From positions 1,118,501 to 1,182,500 of the forward strand of contig NC_057761.1 of NCBI RefSeq assembly GCF_010389155.1: a stretch of DNA of 64,000 nt, in the 5' to 3' direction. The position numbers and the translations under genes were made by a program. Source of the stretch: Erigeron canadensis (lineage: Eukaryota > Streptophyta > Magnoliopsida > Asterales > Asteraceae). The notes beneath the pieces were generated by a model, which did not search any database, was not told where the DNA came from, and worked only from the letters and a program-made list of their open reading frames with translations. Position 1 is the stretch's first letter. Every line of letters starts with the position of its first letter. Shown one piece after another: positions 12,890 through 25,152 of this stretch.

Positions 12890-13845
12890 TATTGAAAAGT
12901 TATTTTGAGAACCTTTTTTTTGCGAGAACCTTTGAGAACTTTTCAAATCAAGCTCAACCAATGATTATTCTTTACATGAAAATTATTTTTTGATTGTTTT
13001 CTGAATAACTTATGTGTAATTTTGAAGTTTATAATTGTGTGGAGGCATGGATTATCATCCGTTATACATTTATGCATTGTGTTAAATACCGGTAAGTAGC
13101 GGCTGGTATTACCCGGAATACCGGATACCGGGTGGTACCCCGGTACAACTATCCCGGTATTTTGTCCGATAATCTCACTATTCAATACCGGTCGGTATTT
13201 CCGGTATTTTTTGGCATTACCGGAATGGTAATACCGGTATTTTGATTTCTTTTTTTTTTTTGACTTTTTTTTAAAATTATTTTTTGATACTTTAATGTTA
13301 TGTTTTGTTATTTGTAAACTTTAAAACTTATATATTGTTATGAAATACCTATTTGGTATTATTATTGAGTGGATTGTACTTGTATTTTAACTATTTTCGT
13401 TAAATTGTAACAAGTTTTGTAAGATTTATATAAAAATAAATTACAAAAATTAAACTACGGTGCCAGTACGTACCGACCGATACACCGGTACCGGGTACCC
13501 GACCGGTACGACCAAAATACCGGTATTTAAAACATTGCAATTATGTGGAAATTTGGATTCTTGATCACATGTGCACGGATATTGCTATGATTACATGTGA
13601 TCGACTTGCATACATGTGATCATAGCAATATTCGTGCACATATGATCAAGAATCCAAATCTTCACATAATTGTATAACGGATGATAATCCATGCTCCACA
13701 CAATTATAAACTTTAAAATTACACATAAGTTATTCAGAAAACAATCAAAAAACAATTTTCATGTAAAGAACAATCATCAATTGGGCTTGATTTGAAAAGT
13801 TCTCAAAGGTTCTTTCAAAAAAGGGTTCTCAAAATAACTTTACCC
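12890..13845. mobile_element. Long foldback element in (TA)n (GAGAAC class) with nested hAT
   Basis: Arms 12896-13067 and about 13650-13841 are near-perfect inverted copies; both contain AAAGTTATTTTGAGAACC at the outer end and ATTATCATCCGTTATACA internally. (TA)n lies on both sides (12864-12889, 13846-13865). A hAT element at 13075-13537 is inserted at the inner part of the left arm. Without it the element is about 490 bp and almost fully palindromic, with a centre near 13605. There is no coding capacity. Confidence 0.85.
13075..13537. mobile_element. Non-autonomous hAT element with TACCGG clusters
   Basis: The left end CATTGTGTTAAATACCGG and right end read inverted, CAATGTTTTAAATACCGG, form an 18-bp imperfect terminal inverted repeat. 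The flanks are CATTTATG (13067-13074) and CAATTATG (13538-13545), an 8-bp hAT-type target duplication with one mismatch. Clusters of ACCGGTA words fill both subterminal regions (13090-13225 and 13455-13530), as expected for transposase-binding sites. The empty site is visible in the opposite arm of the host foldback (about 13665-13680), which supports the insertion independently. Confidence 0.85.
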
Positions 13846-13864
13846 TATATATATATATATATAT

Positions 13865-14258
13865 ATGGTAACACTCCGGTGAGAACACTTTTAAAATAAT
13901 AACGGTGAGAACACTTAAAACATCATTTTGATGCATTAAAAGTCCATAAAACTAACATAGTGTATAACTAATTATCATTATTTAAGTGTGTAACAACACA
14001 TTGATCTTTCAAAATCGAAAAAATCACGTTTTTGGTTTTGTGCATCCATCTTGGATGCATATTATCAAAATGATGCATCTGACAAAAAAAACATGATTTT
14101 TTTCGATTTTGACGGATCCATGTGTTGTTAAACACTTAAATAATGCTAATTAGTTATGCATTATGTCAGTTTTATGGACTTTTAATGCATCAAAATGTAG
14201 TTTTTAAGTGTTCTCATTTGTTCTCATTTTAAGTTGGTTCTCATTTGATTGTCACCAT
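13865..14258. mobile_element. Foldback MITE, family A copy 1, in (TA)n
   Basis: A near-complete palindrome of about 394 bp. The outer ends read TGGTAACACTCCGGTGAGAAC and, inverted, TGGTGACAATCAAATGAGAAC. The arms share ATCATTTTGATGCATTAAAAG, and the centre carries GCATCCATCTTGGATGC. It is flanked on both sides by (TA)n and shares the left tract with the neighbouring element. A second copy is at 33079-33472. Confidence 0.85.
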
Positions 14259-14624
14259 ATATATATATATATATATTTATAAAATACTAAGAATTGAAAT
14301 TACGATTTGATATATGATTTGTATTAATTAAGATGTTTATGAGCTTTTGTAATGTAAGAATTATTATCATTATGTATTAGTTGAGATTTGTAAGAGTTTT
14401 TGTATCGTTAAGGGTTTTTTTTAAGTACTAGTCTAATAATTTTATAAAATATGAGTACATGTTAACAGATTTTCTTAACAAGTCTGTGCACCTGGTAATT
14501 TTTGTGGTGTGTTCGTGTTTGTAAAAAGTGACACGATTAATTAACTGGTCGTGTTCATGTTTGACTTTAATTGATTCGTGTTTATCACGGTATAAAGAAA
14601 TTTGAGGAGCATTTATGAATTTTA

Positions 14625-17140
14625 TCTATAATCCCTTATAAAGAGGATTGGGATTCAGATTTTCAGCATTTTTTACCAAATTCCTAAACTACCCTTAAGC
14701 CTTAATTCAGACCTCTCCCACGTTTCTCCAATCCAAACCCCTTCCCCCCTCACTTGCTCCGGCAAACCTTCTCCCTCCTCAGTATCGAAAAACACCCTAC
14801 AAGCACTCGACCCCTGCCGCATCACTACCACTCGACTGTTTCTTCAAATCATGCTTTATCGATCTCTTCAATTGGTTTCTTTCAAATCCTCTTTCAATTT
14901 TCGATCTCATCTCAAGGTAGCCTATTTATTCTAATCAAGTATCATAACTTTCCAATTAAATTATTATTTTAATTATTATTGTTTCATTTGTGTTTGGGTG
15001 ATCACTATAGATGGTATCAGATCAGAGTAAAAAGGTAAGCAACAACAGCCGCCGCTACTAACTTGCCAAACTGAATGAGGAATCTGATCGGATTTGAAAA
15101 AGGGCTCTTTGTTCTCATCCATACTTTAATAACATTGCAATCGGTTAGAAATGCTTACATCTAATTTACGGTTTTGCTTTACCTCCTGTAATATGAAACA
15201 AAAGAGTATTCCATTCTGCCAATTGTGTTGGCAATTTGATTGGTACAACAAACATGTTTTTTTTTAACTATCTCGGTTTTTTTCCCCTATTGAATCTATA
15301 ATTTACTTTGAATTCATCATTGAATGTGCAAGAAAATGCAGGGCTTTTGAAGCTAATTGCTGAAAAACGTAAGTCTTTTCCCTATATGTCTATTGACATT
15401 ACAGACATGTCTTTAGTTCTTTACCCTAGCACTCTCTGTGGTGATCCATCAATCAGCCAAAAGGTTGTGGTTTGATTTCACTTGAGATATAGGTAAAATA
15501 GGTGCATGATTTTTTGCCATTCAAAGATAACATCGAATTTAATCTAATAATTGTGTTTTATGGATTGAAATCCATCTCCACCGCCGCCGTCCATAACAAC
15601 CGCCGTCCATCTTCTGCAGATTTAAAGAAATCAAATCACCACCGCCATCCATCACCACCGCCACTATTGACACCATCGACGTCGTCCAACACTACCGCTG
15701 CCTTAAAAAGTTTGGGGAAGCTTGGTTAAATAATGTTGGTGCAGTCTATACAAGTAACCGGGTGGGGTAGGGGTACAATAAAACGATGATATGGATGGTG
15801 AGGTATTTGATTATATATGTTACATGTTGGAAGTTTAATAATGATTTTTTTATAGCTATCAAAGAGTATTCATGGGATAAAGTCAGTTGAAAGAATTAAA
15901 ATTACAATACTCGCACTTCATCGCTCTCTTTGCTCATTCTTCTACTTGGATTTTTTTACAGGCTGTGAACGAAACCTACAGATTCAAGTGCCACATTGTT
16001 AATCCTCATATGAGACAACCAGGCAACGGCAAAGCAAAAACAACGGCTAAACTAGGAGCCCACGACTTGGATTTTGTATTATCCGAAACAAAGAAGAGGT
16101 AAAGTTTTATCCACGTGACGTATAGTTGTATAAAGTTCTCAACAAGGTCATCTAAGCATTCTTGATATTTTGTTTCTTATTTAGGGAGGAGGGTTGCTGG
16201 CGGGTCAAAATATAAGTAATGTTAGAATCTGTAAGTGTGATGTTCTATCTTATAACATTTACTTTACAATCTCATGGTGGTTTATAGAGAATTGGTGAAG
16301 TATACATCTACATAAAATTATTGCTACACAACCCACCAATGATGTGATGATCAATACACTTTCATGGAGTATATTTTAAGCTCACAATCTAGCATTCACA
16401 TTATAAAAGCAAATTCGGGCTATTGGGCTTTCATGATTGTTGTTCGGCGGCTCGGCGCAATTTTTTGGCCGATAGTTTGTTCCTGTTCAGACTGCTGGCA
16501 GCACAAGTCACTTCTCCGCTACTAGGTCAAGAAGTATTTGCTTTGTTTAGTTTCATGGTTTGCTTTGCTATTGTTGTTGGTCATCGAGTAGTTGGAGTAA
16601 TGTTATATGGATATTATATCAACAGTTATATTGTGTTGGTCATCACACATAGTATAGTTGTAATATTTGGTTAATTGTAGTGTTGTATTTTCATGTATTG
16701 TAAGATGTAAGATCAAGATCATGTTGTTTCGGTAGGTCGGAAGGTTGATCCTTTATTTTTTTTTGAACAGCAGAAAGTTGATCCTTTATTTACCTCTCTT
16801 ATTGTGGATTAGCATATTGCTATTGTAATGTACTTTGGGTAATTACTGTGACATTTCCTTATCTCTTAAAAAAAATAATACAATAACATGCCTGCACTTT
16901 TCCATAGTCAAGCTACACTTTCCAAATCTATTTGCATTTGTTATTGGTAAGTACTTCTAAGTTTCTAACTATATTCATTTGTTATTGGTAAATTCTATTT
17001 GCTATGATTGAGTTTCTTCCAATATGGTTATTTTGATCTATTAATTTATAGTTTCTGATGCGATTTAATTTTACCATTTTTACGTATCTGTATGTTGTGA
17101 TCATCCTTTAAGCCGCCGCAACGCGCGGACACCAGGCTAG
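14625..17140 (+). mobile_element. Helitron carrying gene fragments
   Basis: Begins TCTATAATCCCTTATAAAG after A (14624). Ends with a GC-rich hairpin region (CCGCCGCAACGCGCGG, about 17113-17128), a spacer and GGCTAG followed by T (17141). This meets the 5' TC, 3' hairpin-CTRR and A/T insertion-site rules of plant Helitrons. At 2516 bp and without a Rep/helicase frame it would be non-autonomous. The interior is less AT-rich than the surroundings and contains exon-like pieces with splice signals, consistent with gene capture. The 5' border is the less certain one. Confidence 0.65.
15011..16099 (+). pseudogene. Exon-like gene fragments inside the Helitron
   Basis: Three short segments are bounded by plausible AG and GT splice signals. 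The segment 15011-15034 starts ATG and encodes MVSDQSKK before GTAAGC. The segment at about 15342-15369 encodes GLLKLIAEK before GTAAGT. The segment 15962-16099 encodes a 46-residue stretch containing YRFKCHIVNPHMRQPGNGK and ending SETKKR before GTAAAG. MVSD..KK resembles the start of plant ABCF (GCN20-like) proteins, but that match is only a few residues. I do not recognise the 46-residue piece. The segments may come from different genes. Transcription is unknown; I infer captured fragments, not a working gene. Confidence 0.4.
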
Positions 17141-17341
17141 TATGAATATAAGTTAAACTAATCTCAAAATATGTAGTGATATATTTTTAGGTAATTTAAT
17201 AGTAAAATGAATGAATTTGTTGAAAAATACAACAATTCGTCAAAATTAGTTCAAGAAACAAGAATCACCAACTTAAGTGCTATTTCCCTCATCATAATTT
17301 GTGAGAAACCCACAACAAGACCCATTTTTCAAGGATTTTAT

Positions 17342-17534
17342 TTTTTATGTATTATTATTTTTTTGGTACGGCTTGAAAGTAAGACTAAACATATCACACC
17401 TACCCAGCAATCAAACATTTCCAAAGGGTATCTCTCAATAAATCGCACCTTGCAAAGTTTGAACCCAGATCCCCAAGGAGGAAAGTCTTTACAGACAAAA
17501 CCTCCTACCACTAGGCTGTTAACCCAATGGTCCC
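17342..17534 (-). mobile_element. tRNA-derived SINE
   Basis: On the minus strand a box-A-like AGCCTAGTGGTAGGAGG is followed by a box-B-like GGGTTCAAACTTTG. The 3' end is A-rich. The flanks CAAGGATTTTAT (17330-17341) and CAAGGATTTCAT (17535-17546) are a 12-bp target duplication with one mismatch. The 113-codon plus-strand open frame here is accidental. Confidence 0.75.
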
Positions 17535-17885
17535 CAAGGATTTCATAAGGAATACATTTAGATTCATAACATATTTTATCTACAACAAGTATAAATAGGT
17601 TAATTTATAGTGGACAACTGCTTAAAATAAAAATTGTTGTGAATATATGTAAAAACGTATTGTGAATTTATTGTTAATTATCTTTTCCCAAAACATATAT
17701 TTTCATGGATCAATGTCTAATGTAGATGATTTTGCAAGATTTGTTTCTTGTTTTATGATAAAAACATAACCATTTTAAGACACAGCAAAACCCATTATTT
17801 TAACCAGTATCGCACTAGTTACATAATAACAAAAACGAGTTCGATTGGACACATAGATTTGTTTCTTTGAAAAATTAGACGGTTG

Positions 17886-18101
17886 CAAATGAAGATAGCT
17901 CAACTGACAGATGTATCCTTGGTTTTTCCCACAGGTATTGGGTTCAACTCTTAAGAGTGATAAGTCCGTGGGTTTTTCCCTGAATCACCTGTAACGGCTT
18001 ATGGTCTACATCTCGTTGTCTAGAGTACGTGCAAGACTTCACCATTGTACGGTGAGGTGTCCCTTAATGTCAAATATACCGACTAACAGTTAAAAAAAAA
18101 C
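17886..18101 (+). mobile_element. tRNA-derived SINE
   Basis: Box-A-like TAGCTCAACTGACAG (about 17895) and box-B-like GGGTTCAACTC (about 17939) open the element, and the 3' end is an A-run. The flanks AAAATTAGACGGTTG (17871-17885) and AAAATTAGATAGGTTG (18102-18117) are a slightly diverged target duplication. A 5'-truncated relative is at 7541-7590. Confidence 0.8.
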
Positions 18102-18117
18102 AAAATTAGATAGGTTG

Positions 18118-19539
18118 AACTTTTAATAGCATAAAGCTAAGTTGACATAATTTTTATGAGCTTTCAAAACTAACAGCCTTTCTATTCCGTTAGGTGTAAT
18201 GCCAAAAAATCATTTTGATCTAGCTTCTCTAATCATTTTGTCATCCAACATGCATTTGGACTCCCTTTTACAAATTTTCATATATATATGCCACGATAAA
18301 AAAAAAGATGTATATGAATGTGCGTTTTCTTGTATTAATTTTCACGACCATGTATTGATGGGTTTATTCGTTTGATTCGAGTCAGGTTTGTTGATATCGA
18401 AACAATTTACCAATAAGGTACAGGTTTGACATAATCCATGATCTCACGAATATTAGGAAGACTATATATAATGCGCAATTATAAGATCCTTAATTTCAAT
18501 ATTAAGTAAACATGAACTTATAATTTATTACAAAGTTCGAAATTAAGTTCTTCAAACTTAGTGGACTAGTAACTGCAGATCTACATATAAACTATTAAAC
18601 GTGTTGCACAATAATATTCTTCAACATGGAATGGCTCATTATACTTGGATAAAACATCTAGACCCATGTACATATATCGGTTTGGCTATGTGTGGAGTGT
18701 GGTTAATTTTATAGCAAATCTAATAAATTACTAGCTAATTAACTCAATAAAATAATTTGGTTTCTTTTTTTCTGCAAACAAAAACCGGGTTGATGTGTCC
18801 AAAAATAGATCAACCTAACGCCCAAAATTATTGGACTTGCTAGTAGTACATACTATTCAGCTTGTCCAACAAAAAAGGTGCAAATTAAGGATGATATTAT
18901 CAGCTCCGGTTTTAACAGTACTAGTTTTGGAAATCACCAAAATTTGCAATCTTTTTGGCATTTTATGGGTTAGTCCCGATCATCATACTAGTTCTTAGCA
19001 TGTTTAGGATTTTTATTTTTTTGATGTTTGATCATATTAAACTAGTTATGATGTAATTAATTAAAGAACTTTCTCTAGATTCTGATTGGTCTCAATAAAT
19101 GTAGGTATTATTTTCAATGTATATGAGTAAATTATATATAGCTGACTACGCAAATCAACATAGGTGTGTTAACGAGTCTAGTTAATGAGTATCAAGATTT
19201 TAGGCATGGCTCATTTAACATAGTTCGAGCCTGAGCTCGAATAACTTTTAAAAAGTATGTTACATCTCAAGCTCGAACATGATTTTTTATTTTACATTTT
19301 TACTCAACCATATTTTAAGACATTGAACTAAATAAACTCATTTGATAATTGAATCAAACTCTGACTCAAATGGTCTCATTTGTAATCAAGAAATAAACGA
19401 ACTATCGTTAAAAATACTCATAATATTAACTCTTGCTCGTGTGAATCATGAAAAGTGTATAAGACGGTCGCCTTTTGTTGAGTATGGAATTGCATCAAAA
19501 CAAGTCAAAAGTATCCCAAGATCGAATAGCTTTTAATTA
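18118..19539. other. Intergenic
   Basis: AT-rich, no supportable gene. A GAGCTCGA/AGCTCGAA cluster near 19220-19285 recalls subterminal repeats of hAT-type elements, but no borders were found. The 64-codon frame at 19342-19536 has no recognisable features. Confidence 0.45.
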
Positions 19540-19544
19540 ACTTC

Positions 19545-20262
19545 TGTTAGAATATGAACACATAAACATACAAGATCACGAATAAACGCAACGGAATAAA
19601 TCGAAACATATATGTAATCACATTAATTAACAAAGAGAGAATCGAGATGTGTACCTTACATGCAAAGATCCAATAAGATAATAATAATAAGATTATTATT
19701 AATGCTTAGGGTTTAAAGCAAAACCCCTCCACGATCGCACACTAGACACCCCGAATAATGTATGCTAGTACCCCGATCACGAACCTAAACAACCCTTTGT
19801 TTAAAAACCCTTAAACTTGAAATCGAAACCGAAAACCCTTTTGAATGGGGTGTTTCGGTCGAACTAAAGAAAAGAGGGAGAGAGGAGAGAATTTGTTTTG
19901 TGAATGAATGAATGAAAACCTTGGAATTAACCCTTGTATTTATAGGGAAAAACTAGGTTAACATTTACTTGGAAATTAAGCAAACATCAAGGCTTTGGAA
20001 AGCCTCAATGTAGCCGTCTCACTTAATGGACTTAGGTCCAAGTCCACTTTCCAATTTTCACATTTTAATCCTCTTTTTTAATCAATTAAATATAATTAAC
20101 CCTTTAATTATGTTTAATTAATTATTTCGTGATCAAACTAATTAATATATTACTTTAATATATCAATTGTTATTATCGAGTTACCGTGTCATTTTGTATG
20201 ACCCCGTAGGCTTAAACTATTCTCGGACATGCGGCTTATAATAATATGATCATATGCCAACA
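19545..20262 (-). repeat. 3' LTR of the copia element
   Basis: 718 bp, TG...CA ends, bordered by TSD ACTTC on its left. A minus-strand TATA box (TATAAATA, 19937-19944) sits in the LTR. Same length as the other LTR, with only substitutions between them. Confidence 0.97.
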
Positions 20263-20272
20263 GCTCCCACTT
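20263..20272 (-). promoter_or_regulatory. Polypurine tract of the copia element
   Basis: The minus strand reads AAGTGGGAGC immediately before the 3' LTR, the position and composition of a copia plus-strand primer. Confidence 0.85.
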
Positions 20273-21156
20273 GAGCATGTTATTATAAAAGCAATAACAT
20301 TGGTTGGCGTCTAACAACACTCCAATGCTCCCGGAAATATTTAAGAATAGATTCTTAAATTTGCCAAGTTGAAATGATTTAGTCTTTAATATCCCTTTGT
20401 TCAGATACCCTTGTTAATTATGAATATGGATCAATGTCATTTCATAATTTAACGATTATGTTTCTCAATTCTACAATTAATCAAGATTACCAAATTAGTC
20501 AAGACTCCTCTTGAGTTCATTTGGGTATGGCCATACAAACATCTTAATTAATTAATGAGGGCACCAAATGGTATCATACTTCAGTTGCAAATTGAAGGAA
20601 CAAATCCTGTATTGAATACATGTGTCTGGCCATGTTGTTTCTTAACATTTCTGAAAATAGCCCTTTATTACTGCCTTGTTCAGGACAGTTAGGAACCATA
20701 TCAAGAAATGCAATCCACACATGCATAACTCACTTGTATCTCAAGTCAAAGGATAAATAAAGTAACCATTTCACGAATTTCATTTAATGACGCCGATCCA
20801 TAAAATGATAATTCGTTATGTGGGGTAAGTCTAATATTCACCTTTTGAATATCATGTGAGTTTGGTACGATCCACCATCTTCAAAATATTCCCTTAAATA
20901 TTTTCACCAATCTCTCACATTGTCTTACTTTAATTATATTCCCATATAATTAATCGACAATAGACATTTAGAATATTCAACTAATATTCATGGATTTAAA
21001 CATGCAAATATAGGACACAATTATTATAAAAATGAAACCACTTATACCGCGTATAAAAATTCATTTATTGAAAATAACAATTGTTTAACATCCCATTATC
21101 CAAATACTAATCACAGATTTACATGAAATAACTCAGCAATATCTAAGACCTAAGCC

Positions 21157-22750
21157 TTATGCATGCTTGTTGAGCTTTCCCTTTGACAACGCCTTTGTAA
21201 AAGGATCTACCAACTTATTATCTGTGTGAACTTTCAGTAAATTGATTTCACGTGATTCGATTTGCTCTCGAACATAGTGATATCTCCTTTGGTAATGTCT
21301 GACACCTTTTTGAACCCCAGGTTCATTGGCAATGACAATTGCTCCAGAATTATCACAGTACAGATCCATAGGTGTATTATTTGATGGCATCACATCAAGC
21401 CCAGAAATAAACTTTCTGATCCAGACAGCTTCCATTGCTGCATCCGAAGCAGCTATATACTCAGACTCTGTAGCAGACATAGCAACGGTAGATTGCTTCT
21501 TGCTCTTCCAATCTACTGCTCCTCCATTTAAAATGAAGACATACCCTGACTGAGACTTGGTATCATCCTTATCAGTCTAAAATCCAGCATCACGGTATCC
21601 AGTGACTTTAAGCTCTTGATCCGGATTTCCTCCATACACCAAAAACAATTCTTTAGTAGCACGCATGTACTTAAGAATGTTTTTCACAGCAGTCCAATGA
21701 TCCTCTCCGGGATTTTGCTAATATCGGCTTACAATATTTTGCGCGAACGCAATGTCAGGTCTAGTGCATCTAACCGCATACATGATAGAACCCACCGCCG
21801 AAGAATAAGGGACTCTCTTCATACGCTCCACCTCTTTAGGTGTAGAAGCACCATTCTTGTTGGATAAATTAAGTCCTTTTTGCATAGGCAAGTTCCCGCG
21901 CTTAGAATTTTCCATCTTGAATCTCTTCAAGATCTTATCTATATACGCACTTTGACTTAATCCGATCAACCGTTTACTTCTATCTCTATAGATTTTGATT
22001 CCAAGTATGAATGCTGCTTCACCCAAGTCTTTCATAGCAAAACACTTTCCAAGATAAGATTTAACGTCTTTCAACATTGGAATGTGATTTCCTATTATCA
22101 ATATGTCATCGACATACAAGACAAGGAAAGTAACATTACTCCCACTAGCTCTACGATATACACATGGCTCATCAGGATTCTGAACAAAATCAAACTTTTG
22201 ATCTCTTCATCAAACCTTTTATTCCAACTCCTTGATGCTTGCTTTAGTCCAAAAATGGACCTTTGAAGCTTGCATACTTTGTTGGGATGTTTTGGATCGA
22301 CAAAACCTTCAGGTTGGTCCATATAGACTTCCTCGTCTAGAAAACCATTCAAGAAAGCGGTTTTGACATCCATTTGTCATATCTCAAAGTCATAGTACGC
22401 TGCTATGGCTAAGATGATCCTAATAGCTCTAATGTCCGCAACCGGAGAAAAGGTTTCCTCATAATCAACTCCAAAGAGTTGAGTATAACCTTTCGCCACA
22501 AGACGAGCTTTATAGGTGTGTATATTTCCATCCATGTCGGTCTTCTTCTTGAAGATCCATTTACACCCAACGGTTATACCATTTGGGGGAAGATCAACCA
22601 AGCTCCAAACTTGATTCTCTTTCATGGATTTCATTTCCACATTCGCAGCTTCAAGTCATTTTTCAGATTCCGGATCTGATAATGCAACATTGAAATTAGG
22701 AGGTTCATTCAAATCTCGTACCACGTGTTGTTCAGACTCAATCATAAGAT
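21157..22750 (-). pseudogene. Copia reverse transcriptase and RNase H remnant
   Basis: Read from 22750 leftwards: RT N-terminus with VGCKWIFKKK and [28 protein letters not shown], the catalytic YVDDI (near 22110), then the RNase H region with SATESEYIA and DLYCDNSGAI, ending near 21157. Order and motifs match Ty1/copia pol. In-frame stops lie at 22377-22379, 21718-21720 and 21577-21579, and the frame changes near 22195, just before YVDD. The catalytic motifs themselves remain. A shared polyprotein made from the LTR promoter is expected in this family, but this copy cannot produce it. Confidence 0.93.
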
Positions 22751-24484
22751 TTAATCTATCACGAGCACGTATGGTCCTTGAGGACTCACGAAGTGGAATC
22801 GCTTCATCTTCAACTTAAAGTTCATCTTGAGATTCATCTCTTTGAACATTCCCCCCCCCCCCCCCCCAAGTTGAAGATTGCTAGTATCTTTAGAAGTTGA
22901 CACATCTTCTTGATGCTCATCAAGCTCAACAATCCTCCCACTATCTTCTTGAGATATGAGTTTCTTTTCAAAGAACTCAGCATATCGATGAACCTTGACA
23001 GTGTTTTCCGTAGGAAAGTAGAAGTAGTAACCCATCGTTTCCTTTGGGTATCCTACAAAGATGCACTTGACAGATCTAGGTGCAAGCTTGTCAGGCGTAT
23101 CTCGTTTCACGAGCGCCTCACATCCCCAGACCTTTAAGTAAGACAATTGAGGAACACTTCCATGCCACAATTCATGCGGTGTCTTGTCAACTTTCTTAGT
23201 TGGAACCATATTGAGAATGCGAACAGCAGACTCAAGGGCATAATCCCAAAACGAAAAAGGAAGAGTCGTATGAATCATCATCGATCGAACCATTTCCAAC
23301 AAGGTTCGATTCCTCCTCTCCGAAACACCATTGTGTTGAGGAGTATATGGAGGAGTAAGCTGTTGAACTGTTCCACAAGCTTTAAGATAATCCTTAAACT
23401 CTTGACTTAAGTATTCACCACCTCAATCCGAACGAAGGATCTTGATGGTTTTACCGAGTTGATTCTCCACTTCACTTTTAAATTCCTTGAATGTTTCAAA
23501 GACTTCATGTTTACGCTTAATCAAGTAAACATAACCATAACAACTGAAATCATCAGTAAAAGTGACGAAATAGCTAGCACCTTTCCTTGACACATGTCTA
23601 AATGGGCCACATACATCCGAATGTATTAGTCCAAGTAGATCTTTAGCCCTTTCCGGTTTATTTTGAAAAGGTTTCCTTGTCATATTGCCGGAAACACAAG
23701 ATACGCATTTTTCAAATGATTCATCATTTGATTGCAAGACACCGTCCCTTTGAAGTCTTTCAATGCGTTTCTTGCCAACATGAGCAAGTCGACAATGCCA
23801 AAGATAAGTCGAGTCCGAAGTGGACTTGACTCGTTTGCTAACATGATACATTGAATTATCCTTTGAATCACAACCACGCATATCAATTTCATAAATACCA
23901 TCACAAGCAATAGCATCAAAATAATGAACATTATTTCGAGAAACTGAAATTTCAATATCATTAAAGACATTAACGTAACCGTTGTTTTTCAACAAAGAAA
24001 CTGAAATAACATCTCTAGTAATAGAAGGTGCATAATGACAATCGTTCAAAACAATTATTAAACCACTAGGTAAAACCAAATGATAATCGCTGATCTCTTC
24101 CACAGCTGCAGGTAGGCCATTTCCCACGAACAGTTGTAAAGATCCCGGCTTCAGTTTCTTTCCCCTTCTAAGCCCCTGTAAAGAATTACAGATATGAGTA
24201 CCACACCCAGTGTTGTAAACCCATGAATTCCGCTTAGAAAATGAATATAATTCAATGGTGAAGAATATACCTGAAGTCCCGGACGTACCGGGCTGCTTCT
24301 TCTTCAACTCAGCAAGATACTTGGGACAATTCCGCTTCCAATGACCCACTTCATTACAATGGTAACAAGGTAGGTTCTTAGTGGGATGTTCCTTCTTCGC
24401 CGGAGGGGTCTTCTTAGGTTTTGGAGCAGCAACTTGCTTTCCTTTACCGTCAGCCTTGCCCTTTCCCTTCGGTTGTTTGCCTTT
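22751..24484 (-). pseudogene. Copia nucleocapsid end, protease and integrase remnant
   Basis: From 24484 leftwards: a lysine-rich stretch, a CCHC zinc knuckle (CYHCNEVGHWKRNC, 24326-24367), the protease motif region, an HHCC integrase zinc domain (HCRLAH, CVSC), then the DDE core (SDVCGPF, FTDDFSCYG, VSERRNRT). The protease motif reads NTGC: the catalytic aspartate expected in the D-T/S-G triad is asparagine (codon 24212-24214). An in-frame TGA (23423-23425) cuts the integrase core. A homopolymer of 17 C (22851-22867 on the plus strand) marks a frame change after the integrase C-terminus. Confidence 0.93.
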
Positions 24485-25152
24485 TTAGACCTTACCCCCC
24501 TTGATCATGAGAACGTTGGGAGTAGCAGTTTTCTTTGGAAACTTCTTTTCAAATTCAATAGCCATTGCAAGAAGTTCCATAACGGTTTTATCCATGCTAT
24601 GCATAGTATAATTGCGTCCGAATTCTTCAAAATCCTTAGATAAGGACTTGAGAACCAGACCAATTTGTACTTGCTTTGCATAAGGATAATTCAACCTTTC
24701 CAACTGCTCAAAATATCCTTTCATCTTAAGGATATGAGCGCTCACCAGTGTTCCTTGTTCATGTCGCAAGTCATGAAGTACATCGATAAGATCGTATAAT
24801 TCCACGCCAGCTTGCTTCTCGAACATAGACTTGAGTTCAGTAAGCATATCACACGGAAATGAATGCTCAAATTGCTTTTGTAGGTCAGCATTCATGCTTC
24901 CCAACATCAGACAAGCAACCTCATTATGTCTATCATATGCAGCCGCATATTCCGCTAATGCTTCATTAGAAGCATTGGCAGCAGGAGCAACGGGTCTTGG
25001 CTCTTCAAGGACTTGGTATTTCCTCTCAGCTCTCAAAACAATCCGGAGCTGACGATACCAACATTGAAATTCGGTCCAGAAAGCTTTTCCCTTTCCAACA
25101 TCAGCCTGAACGCCGATTGATGTATGTTTTGAGTGGTATTGTTTGTTGCCAT
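24485..25152 (-). pseudogene. Copia gag remnant
   Basis: The start ATG is at 25152-25150, followed by the MATNNTTQ opening. The capsid-like region (LMLGSMNADLQKQFE, LKGYFEQLERL-type helices) follows in a shifted frame. A single-base loss near 25054 breaks the frame soon after the start, so the long open part (24485-25036) is out of frame with the ATG. A stop (24485-24487) then separates gag from the zinc knuckle. Gag proteins of this family form the cytoplasmic particle that packages element RNA; none is expected from this copy. Confidence 0.9.
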
